DNA of 64,000 nt from Emydura subglobosa (taxonomy: Eukaryota > Chordata > Testudines > Chelidae): assembly GCA_007922225.1 (NCBI GenBank), contig ML679969.1, forward strand, positions 19,796,932 through 19,860,931. The letters are read 5' to 3'. The notes under the pieces were generated by a model. It did not search any database. It had not been told where the DNA came from and saw nothing but the letters and a program-made list of their open reading frames with translations. This document shows, piece after piece, positions 52,493 to 63,775 of the stretch. Position numbers and translations under genes: made by a program. Position 1 is the first letter of the stretch. Each line of letters starts with the position of its first letter.

Positions 52493-53882
52493 GCTTATAG
52501 AATCATAGAATCATAGAGTTGGAAGGGACCTCAGGAGGTCATCTAGTCCAACCCCCTGCTCAAAGCAGGACTAACCTCAGCTAAATAATCCCAGCGAGGG
52601 TTTTGTCAAGCCACCGCTTAAAAACCTCTAAAGATGGAGATTCCACCACCTCCCTAGGTAACCCATTCCAGTGCTTCACCACCCTACTAGTGAAAAACTT
52701 TTTCCTAATGTCCAACCTAGACATCCCACACTGCAACTTGAGACCGTTGCTCCTTGTTCTGTCATCTGCCACCACCGAGAACAGCCTAGCCCCATCCTCC
52801 CTGGAACCCCCTTTCAGGTAGTTAAAGGCTGCTATCAAATCCCCCCTCATTCTTCTCTTTTGCAGACTAAACAAGCCTAGTTCCCTCAGTCTCTCCTCAT
52901 AAGTCTTGTGCTCCAGCCCCATAATCATTTTTGTTGCCCTCCGCTGCACTCTCTCCAACTTGTCCACAACCTTTTTGTAGTGGGGGGCCCAAAACTGGAT
53001 ACAATACTCCAAATGCGGCCTCACCAATGCCAAATAGAGGGCAATAATCACCTCCCGCAATCTGCTGGCAATGCTCCTACTAATGCAGCCCAATATGCTA
53101 TTAGCCTTCTTGGCAACCAGGGCACACTGCTGACTCATATCGCTTCTTATCCACTGTTACCCCCAGGTCCTTTTCTGCAGAACTGCTGCCTAGCTCATCG
53201 GTCCCCAGTCTGTAGCTGTGCATGGGATTTTTCCGTCCTAAGTGCAGGACTCTGCACTTGTCCTTGTTGAACTTCATCAGATTTCTTTTGGCCCAATCCT
53301 CCAGTTTGTTTAGGTCCTTCTGTATCCTATACCTACCTTCCAGGGTATCTACCACTCCCCCTAGCTTAGTGTCATCTGCAAACTTGCTGAGAGTGCAATA
53401 TACCCCATCCTCCAGATCACTGATGAAGATGTTGAACAAAACCGGCACCAAGACCGATCCCTGAGGCACTCCGCTTGTGACCGGCTGCCAGCTAGACATG
53501 GAGCCATTGATCACTACTCGTTGAGCCCTATGCTCTAGCCAGTTCTCTATCCATTTTATAGTCCATTCATCCAACCCATACTTCTTTAACTTGCTGATAA
53601 GAATACTGTGAGAGACTGTATCAAAAGCTTTGCTAAAGTCAAGGTATATCATGTCCACCGCTTTCCCCACATCCACAGAGCCAGTCACCTCTTCATAGAA
53701 AGCAATCAGGTTGGTCAGGCATGACTTTCCCTTGGTGAATCCGTGTTGACTGTTCCTGATCACCTTCCTCTCTTCCAAGTGCTTTAAAATGGATTCCTTG
53801 AGTACCTGCTCCATGATTTTTCAAGGGATTGAGGTGAGGCTGACTGGTCTGTAGTTCCCTGGATCCTCTTTCCTCCCTTTCT
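52493..53882 (-). pseudogene. CR1 LINE, best-preserved copy, RT nearly intact
   Basis: A minus-strand CR1 with two overlapping open frames: 53814-53101 (237 codons) and 53138-52581 (185 codons). The first has [33 protein letters not shown] (RT motif A), [20 protein letters not shown] (motif B) and [11 protein letters not shown] (motif C), all with catalytic residues. The second has [20 protein letters not shown] to the natural stop after LDKTLAGII. They are separated by an apparent 2-bp deletion at about 53140 ('catatcgcttctt' versus 'catatctagcttctt' in other copies). The 3' end is 'tagaatcatagaatcataga' (52498-52517). The N-terminal RT and endonuclease are missing. Confidence 0.93.
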
Positions 53883-54540
53883 TGTCTTCCAAAGACTGAA
53901 CATTTGCTTGCATACTTAGAAAAAGAACCTGTCAGCCTGTGGAGCAAGCCTCCCACCATAATAACAATTCCTGGTGAAAAGGAGCCAGGAACTCTTGGGA
54001 GAGAGGGGAATTAGGCCTCCAGCGCCTCTTCGGGGCTGCCCTGCTGAGGCTGTGTAGCATATTGTTAGTGAGGGGCCAAGAGGCTGGGTGTGTGGGTGAT
54101 GGGTCTTGTGATTTCTCAGAGCTGCACAGCTCTCAGACATCCCTAACACTTGGGGGGTGGGATGTCTTCTTCCAAAGCTCCTTAGTAATTGAGGATTCAG
54201 ATATGGGATCTGTCAGTTTCCTGCCCCCTCCCTGGCAACAAAGAGTGACAGGGATGCTGAAATAAAGTGAATTAGGGAAGAGATTCCTCTTCTTTTGAGG
54301 CACTGACTAAAGACAAAAACCCTCAGTGAGAGCAGTGGGTGGAGAAGCTAATACCCCCACTATTTCTCCACCACCTGACTGGCAGGGTCAGGGATTCTGG
54401 TGTTATTGCTGTGGGATGCTGGGCTACGTTGCCAGTAGTCCAATAGTTTCACCTCCTGGCTCTGAGACCAAAAGTTCTCACACCGTGCTTTGCTGTCCAG
54501 ATCCCAGCCCATACCCATTCCTCTTCACCTTCTTTGCTAC
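53883..54540. other. No recognised feature
   Basis: No repeat or gene supported. Short frames (such as 54326-54622 plus) lack domains. Confidence 0.3.
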
Positions 54541-54632
54541 TTGGCTTAATTGGGGAGGCGGAGGAACATTTGGGCAGGGCAAAGCTCGGGCCTGGCCCAC
54601 ATTTCAGTTTAGGGAAATATGATCACCCTAGA
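54541..54632 (-). repeat. Repeat end matching 49406 in inverse sense
   Basis: Read on the minus strand it starts 'ctagggtgatcatatttccc', close to 'ctgaccatatgtccc' at 49406. Together they are inverted ends about 5.2 kb apart, or two separate fragments of one family. Confidence 0.45.
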
Positions 54633-54845
54633 CATAGTATACTGGTACTCTGATACCAGCAAAGTGCTTCTAGTTTAGATATGGCCCACATTAATTTTAT
54701 TAATGTATATGTAACTCTGTGAGGTTGGTCTTGCTGGCTGAAAGGTGAGTGGGGCTCTGTCTATGCTAGAAAGGGCTTGCCAGTACAGCCATACCACTGT
54801 AGTCATTCTGGGGCGGTACCAAGGCTAAATTGGGCCTATCTAACA
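54633..54845. mobile_element. hAT-type MITE pieces
   Basis: 'atactggtactctgatacca' then 'gcaaagtgcttctagtttag' (54640-54690) and 'gtacagccataccactgtag' (54782-54801) with 'gtctatgctagaaagggctt' are words of the MITE family at 49.18 kb. The element is rearranged or made of two copies. Confidence 0.4.
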
Positions 54846-55415
54846 GAACGAGACAAATGATAAATTTAGGTTAGACCATACGCTTTTATTGTTTTAACTT
54901 TTTGTCTCTGCTTGTTATATTCCTGTGGATATATAATCATAATTTGTTTTGAACAAGCTATTTTCTGTCACTGCACTGTCAATTTGGTCACTGTCCAGGA
55001 GATAAGTCTATAGCAGGGGGCAAAGGGAGATGGACCTTACTGAGATAATAGGGGTGGGAAACAGAGTTCTATGCTGTAGCCTGATGTTCGAATTTAAAGA
55101 TGGGGTGAATTGCAGGATTCACTCTGAGTGAAGTGCAAGTTTAGGCCTGACACTTGAAAGAGATACCCCTGGAGAGACTGAGAGGTCACATATACAGTTA
55201 GCCCTGAACTGTAACAACAGGACTTTGTGAATACTGAATAATTAGATCAGATGATTTTGTTAAGAATCCAAAGGTTGAAAGTTATCCAGCCAGATGGTAA
55301 GGGAATAGTTATAAATAATGTGTTCATCTACAGGAAGCACGATCAGTTTGCAAATGATTTATTAACCCCAAAAGAGGCTAAATTTGTGAACAATATTCTT
55401 CATTCTAAACAGCTT
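54846..55415. other. No recognised feature
   Basis: 570 bases with no gene or repeat recognised. 'gatgggaaacagagttc'-type purine-rich text gives no family signal. Confidence 0.3.
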
Positions 55416-55765
55416 GACCAGATGTAAAAAAAAATTCATTTTGGAAAAAAATTGATATTTCAGATAAAAATGAAACTTTCCTTTTGAAGTTTGTTTTATT
55501 TTTATATTGCTTTTATTATTTTACATTATTTCAAGACATGTCAGTAGCAGTAGGGTATATATGATATGTCATATCATGTACTACTACCACTTACATGTTA
55601 ATAATAGGATACATTTTTTTTTTCTGAAACTAAATTTTCAAAACAAATATATTTCAGGAGGTAATTTTGAAAATATTTATTTTCATGCCAATTCAGAGAG
55701 AAAACAAATTTTGAAATGTCAAATTTTCCCACAAAATGTAAATTCTGAGTTTTGACCAGCAGCAG
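55416..55765. repeat. GAAATTTTC-rich AT repeat
   Basis: 'acagcttgaccagatgtaaa' opens and 'gagttttgaccagcagcagg' closes an AT-rich repeat with 'aaatatatttcaggaggtaa' and 'tgaaatgtcaaattttccca' inside. Same family as 2.64, 22.41 and 33.13 kb by word content. Confidence 0.5.
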
Positions 55766-55990
55766 GTCTGAGCAAACTGGCTTTGGTTTGACTGAGTGTT
55801 TAAAAACCACAGTGATGGCATCTTACTAACACCGGAGGGAGATACGATCACAATCACTGTAACTAATGTTATAACATTAGGACAGTTTAACGGTGGCACA
55901 CAGATCATGTACTGTAGTTTATTTCTAAGCTGATATGCCCAGCAAAGGAACAGTAGGGATGATGCATGAATCAGCCATACAATACATTTT
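55766..55990. other. No recognised feature
   Basis: A short unrecognised gap between two repeats. Confidence 0.25.
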
Positions 55991-56640
55991 TCTTATTTCT
56001 ATTATCTGTGTTGTGGTAGTGCCTATAAGTCCTAGTCATGAACCAGGACCCTATTGTGCTAGGTGCTTTACAAACACAGAACAAAAAGATGCTCCCTGAC
56101 CCAAAGAGCTTCCTGTCTAAGTAGAAGACAAGAGTCACTGAATAGCTATAAATAGACAGATGGTGGAGTACAAGGAAGCAGTGAGGCAATATTGGTCACC
56201 GCAATAGACAGTGGTCTCAGTTCATCGGCTGCCTGTTACCAAGTTTTTGTAGATGTCACTTTAAGGAGGAATTTGAAGGAGGACAGGAGGTGGCTTTCCA
56301 GATATTTACAGAGAGCTTTTCCCATATGTGAAGTCCATGTAAGAAAGCACAAAAGTGCTTGTTTGTAAGTTAAAGTGGGTGTTGAAGGCTGACATCAGAA
56401 GGCAGGAATTAATTTCAGGAGAGTCTATGAGAGACGATAGGTAGGGCGCAGACTGTCTGTGAAGGGCCTTGAAAATGAAGACAAGTAGGTTGTTTGACAG
56501 AGAAAGAGGAGTAAGAGGAGGGATGTAAAGATAGGGTCAAAGAGATGAACTAGGGAAATGATCTTGACAGCAGCTTTATGAATGGATTTGGGTGGGGCAA
56601 AATTGCATTTGTCCAGAGAAGTGAATGTAATTCTCTTGCT
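55991..56640 (-). repeat. L2/L3-like LINE or CORE-SINE tail, minus strand
   Basis: 'tgttgtggtagtgcctataa', 'gaaccaggaccctattgtgc' and 'taggtgctttacaaacacag' form the complement of the common amniote tail 'gcacctagcacaatggggtc'. It continues with 'aaagagcttcctgtctaagt', 'ggaatttgaaggaggacagg', 'gtgaagggccttgaaaatga' and 'gggtggggcaaaattgcatt', the order of a long old element. No protein frame is readable. Its end near 56640 abuts the DIRS 3' side. Confidence 0.6.
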
Positions 56641-57260
56641 GTACCTGCTGGAGAGGAACCCAACCCACGAGATACTACTTCCATCAGCAGAGAGACAGCA
56701 CAGAAAAAACCCCTGGTGGGAGTCAGGCTGTCTGCACTTCTGGGAAATCACCAAATCCAAGCCATCAGAGAGAAGGAGCAAAACTCAATGGCAACATATC
56801 TAGATCCCTGATCCAAAGGCAGCTATTTCCCCAGTCCTTCTTGGTGATGAGAAACGTTGTCTCCATGAAAAGATGAGTTAATGAACAAGTGGCCATGGGT
56901 TCAAATGGTGGCCTAGTCAGACCTTTTAATACTAGTTTGAGATGCCATTGAAAAGTGAGAAGTCTGGGCTGTGGGAAGGGGTTTGCTATGCCTTTGAGAA
57001 ACCTTTTCATAGTCGGGTGTGGAAAGATTGAGTATACATGAAAGGTTGTAATTTTTGCTAGATGAAATTTCAGTGAACTGATAGAAAGTCCTGATTTTTT
57101 GAGAGTCAACAGGTAGTCTAGGAACACTGGTAGGGTAGATGTATTAGGGATGACACTTTGGGCTGGCACCAAATCTGGAATCTCTTCCATTTCTGTAGAT
57201 AGGTACAGTGAGCAGTTCCTTTCCTACGGTGCAATAATACTTCCTGTACCTCTTCAGACT
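56641..57260 (-). pseudogene. DIRS tyrosine recombinase, N-terminal part
   Basis: The minus strand at 57190-56770 reads FLDYLLTLKKSGLSISSLKF, then HLAKITTFH, TMKRFLKGIANPFPQPRLL and LVLKGLTRPPFEPMATCSL. This is the core-binding N-terminal domain of DIRS tyrosine recombinases, the enzymes that replace DDE integrase in this order. After PPFEPMATC the similarity fades at about 56840. The catalytic R, H-x-x-R and Y cannot be seen, so the enzyme is truncated or eroded. Confidence 0.75.
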
Positions 57261-57745
57261 AGGATGTCTTTATGTGATGGAACCATGAAGGAGCCAGGCT
57301 TTGAGCCACAGAATCCGCAGGTTGGGATGAAGGATATGTATCTTGTTCTGGGATAGATGGTAAGGAGTGATTGGAAGAGTCATCAATGGACATAGTGCCA
57401 GTTGTGACAGATAAGGGTACCACATCTGTCTGGGCCAGGTGGGAGCAATCAGTGTGATGTTTGCTCTTTCTCTTTTCACTTTCAACAGAACTTTCAGTAT
57501 CAGAGGGAATTGGGGGAAGGTATAAAGAAGGCTCTTGTCCCATGGAAGGAGGAGAGTATTGCCCATGGAGTGTCATCTGATTCTTGCTCTGGAGCAGTAC
57601 TGTGGACATTTCCTATTCTGGTAAGTAGCAAATAGGTCTATGATCAGTGTACCGTATTGTTGGAATGTGTCGTGGAGTACCACTGAATCTATCTCCCATT
57701 CATGGTCCCATTTATGGTCCTATGGGAATTTGTGGCTGAGACTGT
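57261..57745 (-). pseudogene. DIRS RNase H-recombinase linker
   Basis: On the minus strand 57480-57300 reads LIAPTWPRQMWYPYLSQLAL then ILHPNLRILWLKAWLL, and before it LPPIPSDTESSVESEKRK / ILKVLLKVKRERANITLIAP. This matches the conserved A-P-x-W-P-x-x-x-W segment between RNase H and recombinase in DIRS elements. The two reading frames show one frameshift. Confidence 0.75.
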
Positions 57746-58112
57746 CCATTGTTATGTTGTGTATTCCAGGTAAGTAGGGTGCTGATAGTAAGATATTGTG
57801 GGAGATATACCAGTTCCATCTATGCACAGGGAGTGAGACCGGGCATCTCCCTGACAGTTTATGTAATACATGCAGGCTATATTGTCCATCATAACTCTTG
57901 TGTATGTGTCTTTGTCAGTGAGAAGAACTGAGCAAGCAGGTTGAGGTGGAAGCATGTCTCAGCTGGAGACCATTTGCCCCATATTGTGTGACCGTTGAGA
58001 CACTCCATTCTACCAGGGGTGGTCAGGAGAAGAGATGGGGAAGACTGAACAAGTGGGATTCCTTTACAGACATTTAGTGGGTCCCTCCACCTGTCCAAGG
58101 ATCACTTGACCC
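57746..58112 (-). pseudogene. DIRS RNase H
   Basis: The minus strand reads WSPAETCFHLNLLAQFFSL (58000-57940), then TRVMMDNIACMYYINCQGDA and RSHSLCIDGTG (57915-57815). It matches the H-I-N-x-L-E-L ... V-x-x-D-N-x-x-x-x-x-Y-I-N-x-Q-G-G-x-R-S segment of DIRS RNase H, here with the conserved E replaced in L-L-A-Q. It would degrade RNA in RNA-DNA hybrids during reverse transcription. Confidence 0.8.
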
Positions 58113-59235
58113 TGTTGGGCATTGGTAGTAGTTTGCTTATGTTGTCTCTGTTCGGCCTGTAAACTGAACCTAATTATGCTTGGAGGCATAAAATGTGTAG
58201 TCTGGAATAACTGATGTGCCTGTGGCCATGTGCCCCAGGAGCTGGAGGCAATGTCTGGCTGAAATTTGGGGGCTGGATTGTAGTGTCTCTATCAATGAGG
58301 AGAAATTGAGAAATTTGTGATGTGGGAGAAATGTCTTAATCTAAATGGTTGGTGCCTATGAATTCTAGCCTCTGTACCATTGTTAAAGTCGATTTTTGTT
58401 TGTTGATCTGTAAATCCAGATTCTGAAACAGGTCCTGTGTGGGCCTCCTGTTGGGCCTCTGTGAAGGACCATGCCCTGAGAAGGCAGTTGTCCAGGTAAG
58501 GAAAAATCATGGTGCCTTGAGAGCGTCAGGGAGCCACCACTACTGAGAGGACCTTGGAGAATACTCTGGGGGCTGAGGAGAGGTCGAAAGGGGGTACCCT
58601 GTATTGGTAGTGGTCTTGGCCTAATGTGAACCATGAGACAACGTCCGTGACTAGGTATGACTGAGATGTGAAAATATGAACTAGTCTCCTTTTTCTAATC
58701 AATATTGATAACATGACCATCTTGAACTTCTGAGTCTTGATAAACTTGTTGAGCACTCTGAGGTCCAGTATTGGTCTCCAACCCCCTTTTTTCTTCCGTG
58801 TGAGGAAGTAATGAGACGAGAAGCTTCTGCCCATTACATGGACAGGCACCGGCTCCATGGTTCCTACTCTGAAGAGGTGGTTTATCTTGCGAGAAGAGTC
58901 CCTGAAGAGGGATGAGGAAATGTGTTTGGGAGGTGGGAGGGAGGAGAAATGGATGGAATACCTATGTTGGATGATCTCCAGCACCCATTTGTTGGAGATT
59001 ATCCGTTCCCAGGTGCTGTGGAATGGGGTGAGATAGTCTCCAAAGGGATGGATGGAGTTTTCCTGTGTGAAGTGAGGAGAGTGTTCCACTGGCACCTTGA
59101 TCAACCTGTCAAAACTGCCTCTTCGAGGTGGAGAGCTGAGAGGAAGTTTGCTGAGATCCCAGTGTCTTCCACCTGGGGAACCTGGGTTTCTTTGTCTGAC
59201 GTTCATATGATGTCTGTGCATATTGAGATGGATAT
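58113..59235 (-). pseudogene. DIRS reverse transcriptase
   Basis: A 231-codon minus-strand frame (59221-58526) holds the N-terminal RT: KINHLFRVGTMEPVPVHVMG, SHYFLTRKKKGGWRPILDLR, VLNKFIKTQKFKMVMLSILI and GQDHYQYRVPPFDLSSAPRV then FSKVLSVVVA. The D-A-Y-F-H segment is degraded. In the next frame, 58513-58480, IFPYLDNCLLRAWSF has the active site Y-L-D-D changed to YLDN (58498-58487). Downstream text to 58290 has a scrambled frame. DIRS RT makes cDNA that is circularised before recombinase insertion; this copy cannot. Confidence 0.88.
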
Positions 59236-61245
59236 TGAGATGAGTATTGGGATGAGTGTTGTGGGCAAGGTTTGAATGGTAGCTGAAGGCTGTACTTTGT
59301 ACCCAGGTTTATAGATCCCGAGGGATTGGCCCTCATATCTTTTAATGTGTGGAGGGAGGTATCAGTCTTTTCAGCAAATAATTTTCTCCCCTCAAAGGGT
59401 AGGTCCTTCACTGTTGTTTGGACCTCCTTGGGGAAGCCAGAGAGATGAAGCCATGAGGCCGGTCTCATCACAACGGCAGTTGAAACAGAACATGTCACCA
59501 TGTCAGCTGCATCAAGTGCAGAGTGGAGAGATGACTTCACCATAGCTGGCCCTCGTTAACCAAGTCTTAAATTGATCCTTGTGAATATCAGGGAGCTATT
59601 CCATAAAAGAACTAAGCTTCACATCGGTTTGATAGTCATATTTAGCCCACTACGCTTGATGGTTTGCCACTCTGAATTGAAGGGTGGCTGAGGAGTAGGC
59701 CTTCCTGCCAAATAGGTCTAGGTGCTCCCAGTCCCAATCATAAGGGGTGGACATGAAGTGATTTTGGTGTCTGTTAGAGTTAACTGTGTCCAGAATGACT
59801 GAATTGGGAAGCTGTGTGAGAACAGGAATTTTGTTCCTTTTGTTCCTTTGCTGGCACATAATATTTTTTGTCCACCCTCTGACAAGTTGGTGACACAGAT
59901 GTAGGGGTCTGCCATATTACATTGGCGGGGTCCAGTAGACCCTCATTAATAGGGAGGACCACTCTGGAAGAGGTGGAAGAATGTAGAATGTCCACCAGCT
60001 TGTTTAAAGTCACCCACCGTAGATGGTGGAGGTGGCATCACCATTTCATCTGGTGACAATGATGAGAAGTGGGTTGGAGGAGTGATTTCCTCCTCAACTT
60101 CAGCCTCCAGTTCCTCCCTTGCCTGCTTGGGGAGTTCAGAAGCCCTCGAGGCAGTGGACGAAGGAGGTTACTTCATCGGCTGTCAATAGGCCACACTAGA
60201 GGTGACGGAGGCCTGTTGCTTTTGAGCCGACAGGGGTCCCAGTAAGGCCATTGTGGTACAAAGGGTCCCCGTGGTTGGTACCACAGTTGCCCAAACCAGG
60301 GAGGCTGTGGGTCAGAGGGATGGTATGCCCAATGTCCATAGTGGAGCTGGACTTTGTATGGTGGGTGAGAAGAGTATTGGGAGGCTAAATCCTCTTGCTC
60401 ACTTTTTGATTCCAACAATAAAATGGGTAGTATGTGGCAAGAGGTTGTCGGTGAGCCACTGGCTCTGGGTGAACTTGGTAGAGGAGAGTCCGGTGTGTTG
60501 GACACGGAAAGTTCCATCTCGCACAGGAAATCTGGCAGTGTGGAGGGTGTCAGTACTAGCAGAGGCTATCAGTGCTGAGAGACTTGTAACAATGGAGTCA
60601 CAAATGCGGACCTGAGCGCAGTCCGTTGGTGCCTGGCATGTCATCGGTGATACGATGTTGACCACTATACTGATGGAACCTTCACCAGGGCAAATCTATG
60701 TTCCTCATGCCCCCACCATACCAGTGCTTCTTTGCCTATGCCCATTGGATCTTTAGGCATTCCAGCTTGTCCTGTTGGGTTGGCACTGCGCGTGCCCTGG
60801 GTATCAGATCTAGATGGTTTTGGTGGTGTGAGCACCGATGATACTGATTGAGCCAAGGATCGTTTTTAGCTTGATCAGGGCTCGTTATGGGGACTCATGG
60901 ACCTTTATTAGAGGCCTTACATGAGTGGCTCACAGGCATCTGTCTGAGCTCACCTCCCTTCGAAGTGGAGGGTTGCGTTGAGGGCTCCCGCTGGGACATC
61001 AGAGGTTGAAAGGCTGACTCCAAGATTAGGTGTTTGAGCCTCAGTTCTCTGTCCTTCCTGGACCTGGGATTCAGTTGCTGACACAAGCCACATTTCTGTG
61101 GAATGTGTTTCTGTGCCAGGCAGTGAATGCACTGTGGGTGTCCGACAGTCACTAGGATAGATTCCTTGCAACTGAGGCACTTTTTGAAGCCCCAGGAGCC
61201 AGGCATACTCTTCTCTAGGTGGGTCCCCCCTTGCACAGGGGGTCA
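59109..61245 (-). pseudogene. DIRS gag-like ORF
   Basis: Read on the minus strand. A zinc-binding start at 61190-61060 (KKCLSCKESILVTVGHPQCI, HCLAQKHIPQKCGLC) is followed by RSRKDRELRLKHLILESAFQ. At 60010-59650 come LNKLVDILHSSTSSRVVLPI, DPANVIWQTPTS, KYYVPAKEQ and LDLFGRKAYSSATLQFRVAN. At 59540-59350 come SSLHSALDAADMVT, VVMRPASWLHLSGFPKEVQT and LFAEKTDTSLHTLKDM. The order equals DIRS gag-like proteins. At least five frames are needed, so the ORF is broken. The 5' part of pol overlaps its end, as is common in DIRS. Confidence 0.8.
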
Positions 61246-61610
61246 ATAGAAGACAAAGTCCTTTTTCTTCTTCTTCTTCTTCTTTAGACAAAGGCCAAAA
61301 TAAAATGTAATGAAGCAAAGGAAGAAAAAAGGCTTCAACAGAAGCTAAAAATTAACAATACTAAGAGAATTAATGATCCATGAATGGACAGAGCTAGCTC
61401 TGTCTCTTGCCAGGGGTGGCTGAGAAGGAACTGAGGAGGGAGTGCCCGTGCACTCTGGCTGGCCTTGTTGTAGGTGGGGAGCAGCGTATGTGTGGACTGG
61501 ACAGACCACTACCAAAGTTCTCCGATCAGCAGCACAGGGAGGCAGACAACCTACAGTGGAGCACCCTAGGGACACTACTTGAAGAAGAATTAGATGTTTC
61601 TTGCATTCCC
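61246..61610 (-). mobile_element. DIRS 5' untranslated/terminal region
   Basis: On the minus strand it begins 'ttcttcttcaagtagtgtcc' then 'ctagggtgctccactgtagg' (61598-61555) and passes 'ctttggtagtggtctgtcca'. A (CTT)n tract on the plus strand is at 61261-61283. This is where the first terminal repeat of DIRS is expected. The internal complementary region and opposite terminal repeat could not be identified at the 56.64 kb side. Confidence 0.55.
61261..61283 (+). repeat. (CTT)n microsatellite
   Basis: 'cctttttcttcttcttcttc' followed by 'ttctttag'. On the minus strand it encodes an acidic EEEEE tract just 5' of the DIRS gag-like frame. Confidence 0.8.
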
Positions 61611-63775
61611 TGTTAGTTATCATCTTTGCATTATCTACAATATTGTCGATTGCACATTCCATGTAGCTTTCACTGTCATCTCTATCAGATACCAAAATGC
61701 AATATTCACCCCAACTTCATCTGACCTGCGGTCTCACACCAAATTTTAATGATGACCTTAGCCACATTAAGGCAGAATACCTTTCCAAGTAATGGACAGT
61801 GTGACAATCAGATGCTGCACCAATATGCTGAGTCAAGACAGTATGTATGAAGTCACCATACAATGACTATTGTGAGACAGCAGTGAAAAATAGGGTGGGT
61901 GTCTGGTTTCTTGTGCTCTATTCCTGCTTATGGGAGAAGACCATTTGATGGTTAGAGAAGCAGTTACAGATAGAATAGCCAAACCTGGAGATATCAATTG
62001 TTCAGTTTGAAAGGCAGTGTGGCTTTCACACAGGTTTTACTCCTAGTTTGGCGTGAAGTGACTTAGTGCAACTTCTCATATGCTTGTTTCTAAAATGTAT
62101 GGTTGGTAGTTGTCTGCTCCGGGATGTAGGGTTGTGAGGCTTTGGTGAGTAATATGGGTTGTAAATGCACAGGTATATTCATAGCACTCAGTATAAGGGA
62201 AGACTGGAATTCATGGTCTCCTGGCTCATAGCCCATTGCACTTTCCCCTAGGCAAAAGCTTTTTGGTGGAAGAGGGTCACTTTCTATGAAATGTGTAGCA
62301 TTTTATCTGTGATAAAGGCAGGTGGGATAAAGCTACTAAATGCCTGAGTATCATGCATCAAAGCCTTGGCAGGTTTGGCAGCCCTTGAGACAACCTTGTC
62401 CATCTTGGCTATATCACTGCTATGCCCCTATACAGAGTAACAGTCAGGCTATGACTTGCTGGCTTCTCATTACCTATGGCTTCTGGGGTTGTGGCACTCA
62501 GCTATATGGTGTAGCTGCCAACCTTTATCATTCTTCACTGAGGAATGTGACATTCCAAGTGTTACATATCTAAAACTATCATCTGCCCTTGATTCAACCC
62601 TAGTAGCTTGTGCTGAAACCCTGTCCCTGTAGGGCTGATCAGCTGGGACTTGCACAGGAGGAAAAGGGATGCGGTTTCTGGAAGGCTCTCAGGCCACGGG
62701 TGTGAGAGAGCAGGTTTGGCCCTTTTGGAGCAGACCTTGTTCTGAGGCATGGTGGGAATGTATCAGAGAAGACAGTGCCATACCTTCCCCTCTCCTCAGT
62801 ACTGGGAATCTGCAACTTAGAAAGAGCAGGAAGTCTGAAGCCCCGAATACCTTGATGTGCCCAAATGTCTGAATCCATCCCACCTCTAGGGGGTTCATGG
62901 CTGCTTTTCTCAGCAGGGCTCAGTCAGGGCAAGCTGGAACAGCTCATCCCTCCCTTCCACCTGCCTCTCAAGGAGACAAGGAATTGGAGGCTGTGCTAAG
63001 GCTCTGCACAGGTTCTGCCTCTGGCCTGGCAGAATGACAGAAAAGAGTGGGACAGCTCTCCTGTGACTCAGCTTTATACCCAGAGGCCCAGCATTGCAAC
63101 AGTTGGAGCCATATGGGAGCTATTACTTTTGTTTGCCTAGAAACAAAGTCTTTTGTTGCCTTGGTCTTTGAATCAGGAACACAGACAGTCTGGGACTCCT
63201 CATCCCTTCATTGCCCTGCCCCAATCTGTGCTGAGCCATTTTTCTGGACTGGGACTTGTTCAGGCCTCAGTGGTGCCATGCAGAAGAGAATAAGTGTCCT
63301 TTGATAATGGCTTCCCCCTTTGAATTAAGCAACGGCCATCTGCAAGGCAGCAAAGGCACAGCTGGAGCTGTGTGGAAGGGATGCCAGCCAAGAACCACCT
63401 GACAATAAACAAGGGAGCTACCACGTGGACAGAAAAGCAGAAGAATCTGTCCACCTCTGAGGTGTCCAGATGCTGGAAGCTTTTGCGTCTATCTACCCCT
63501 CTACTTGAATGTGACTTCATTCCACACCTGGGGTCCTCAGTCAATGGCCTTGAAAAAGGGCACAGTGTAGAATTCAGCTAAGAACCAGGTTTAACAGCCT
63601 CCCATGAGCCCCCATGTCACCCTCTGCAGTACTGGACAAGCAGCAACACTGCGGCCCAGTCCAGAGTAGCTGCTGCTGTTAGTCTCTTTCTGCCAAGCGA
63701 GTGGTGGTGACTGCTGCATCACGGCACTTCCCCTCAACTCTAGCTGTGTGGCAGGAGCCATGAGATGACAGAGAA
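61611..63775. other. No recognised gene or repeat
   Basis: 2.1 kb with short frames only. None has a domain. Some text ('tagtgcaacttctcatatgc', 'ggcaaaagctttttggtgga') looks like diverged unique DNA. A weak palindromic feel near 62880-63000 was not confirmed. Confidence 0.3.
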
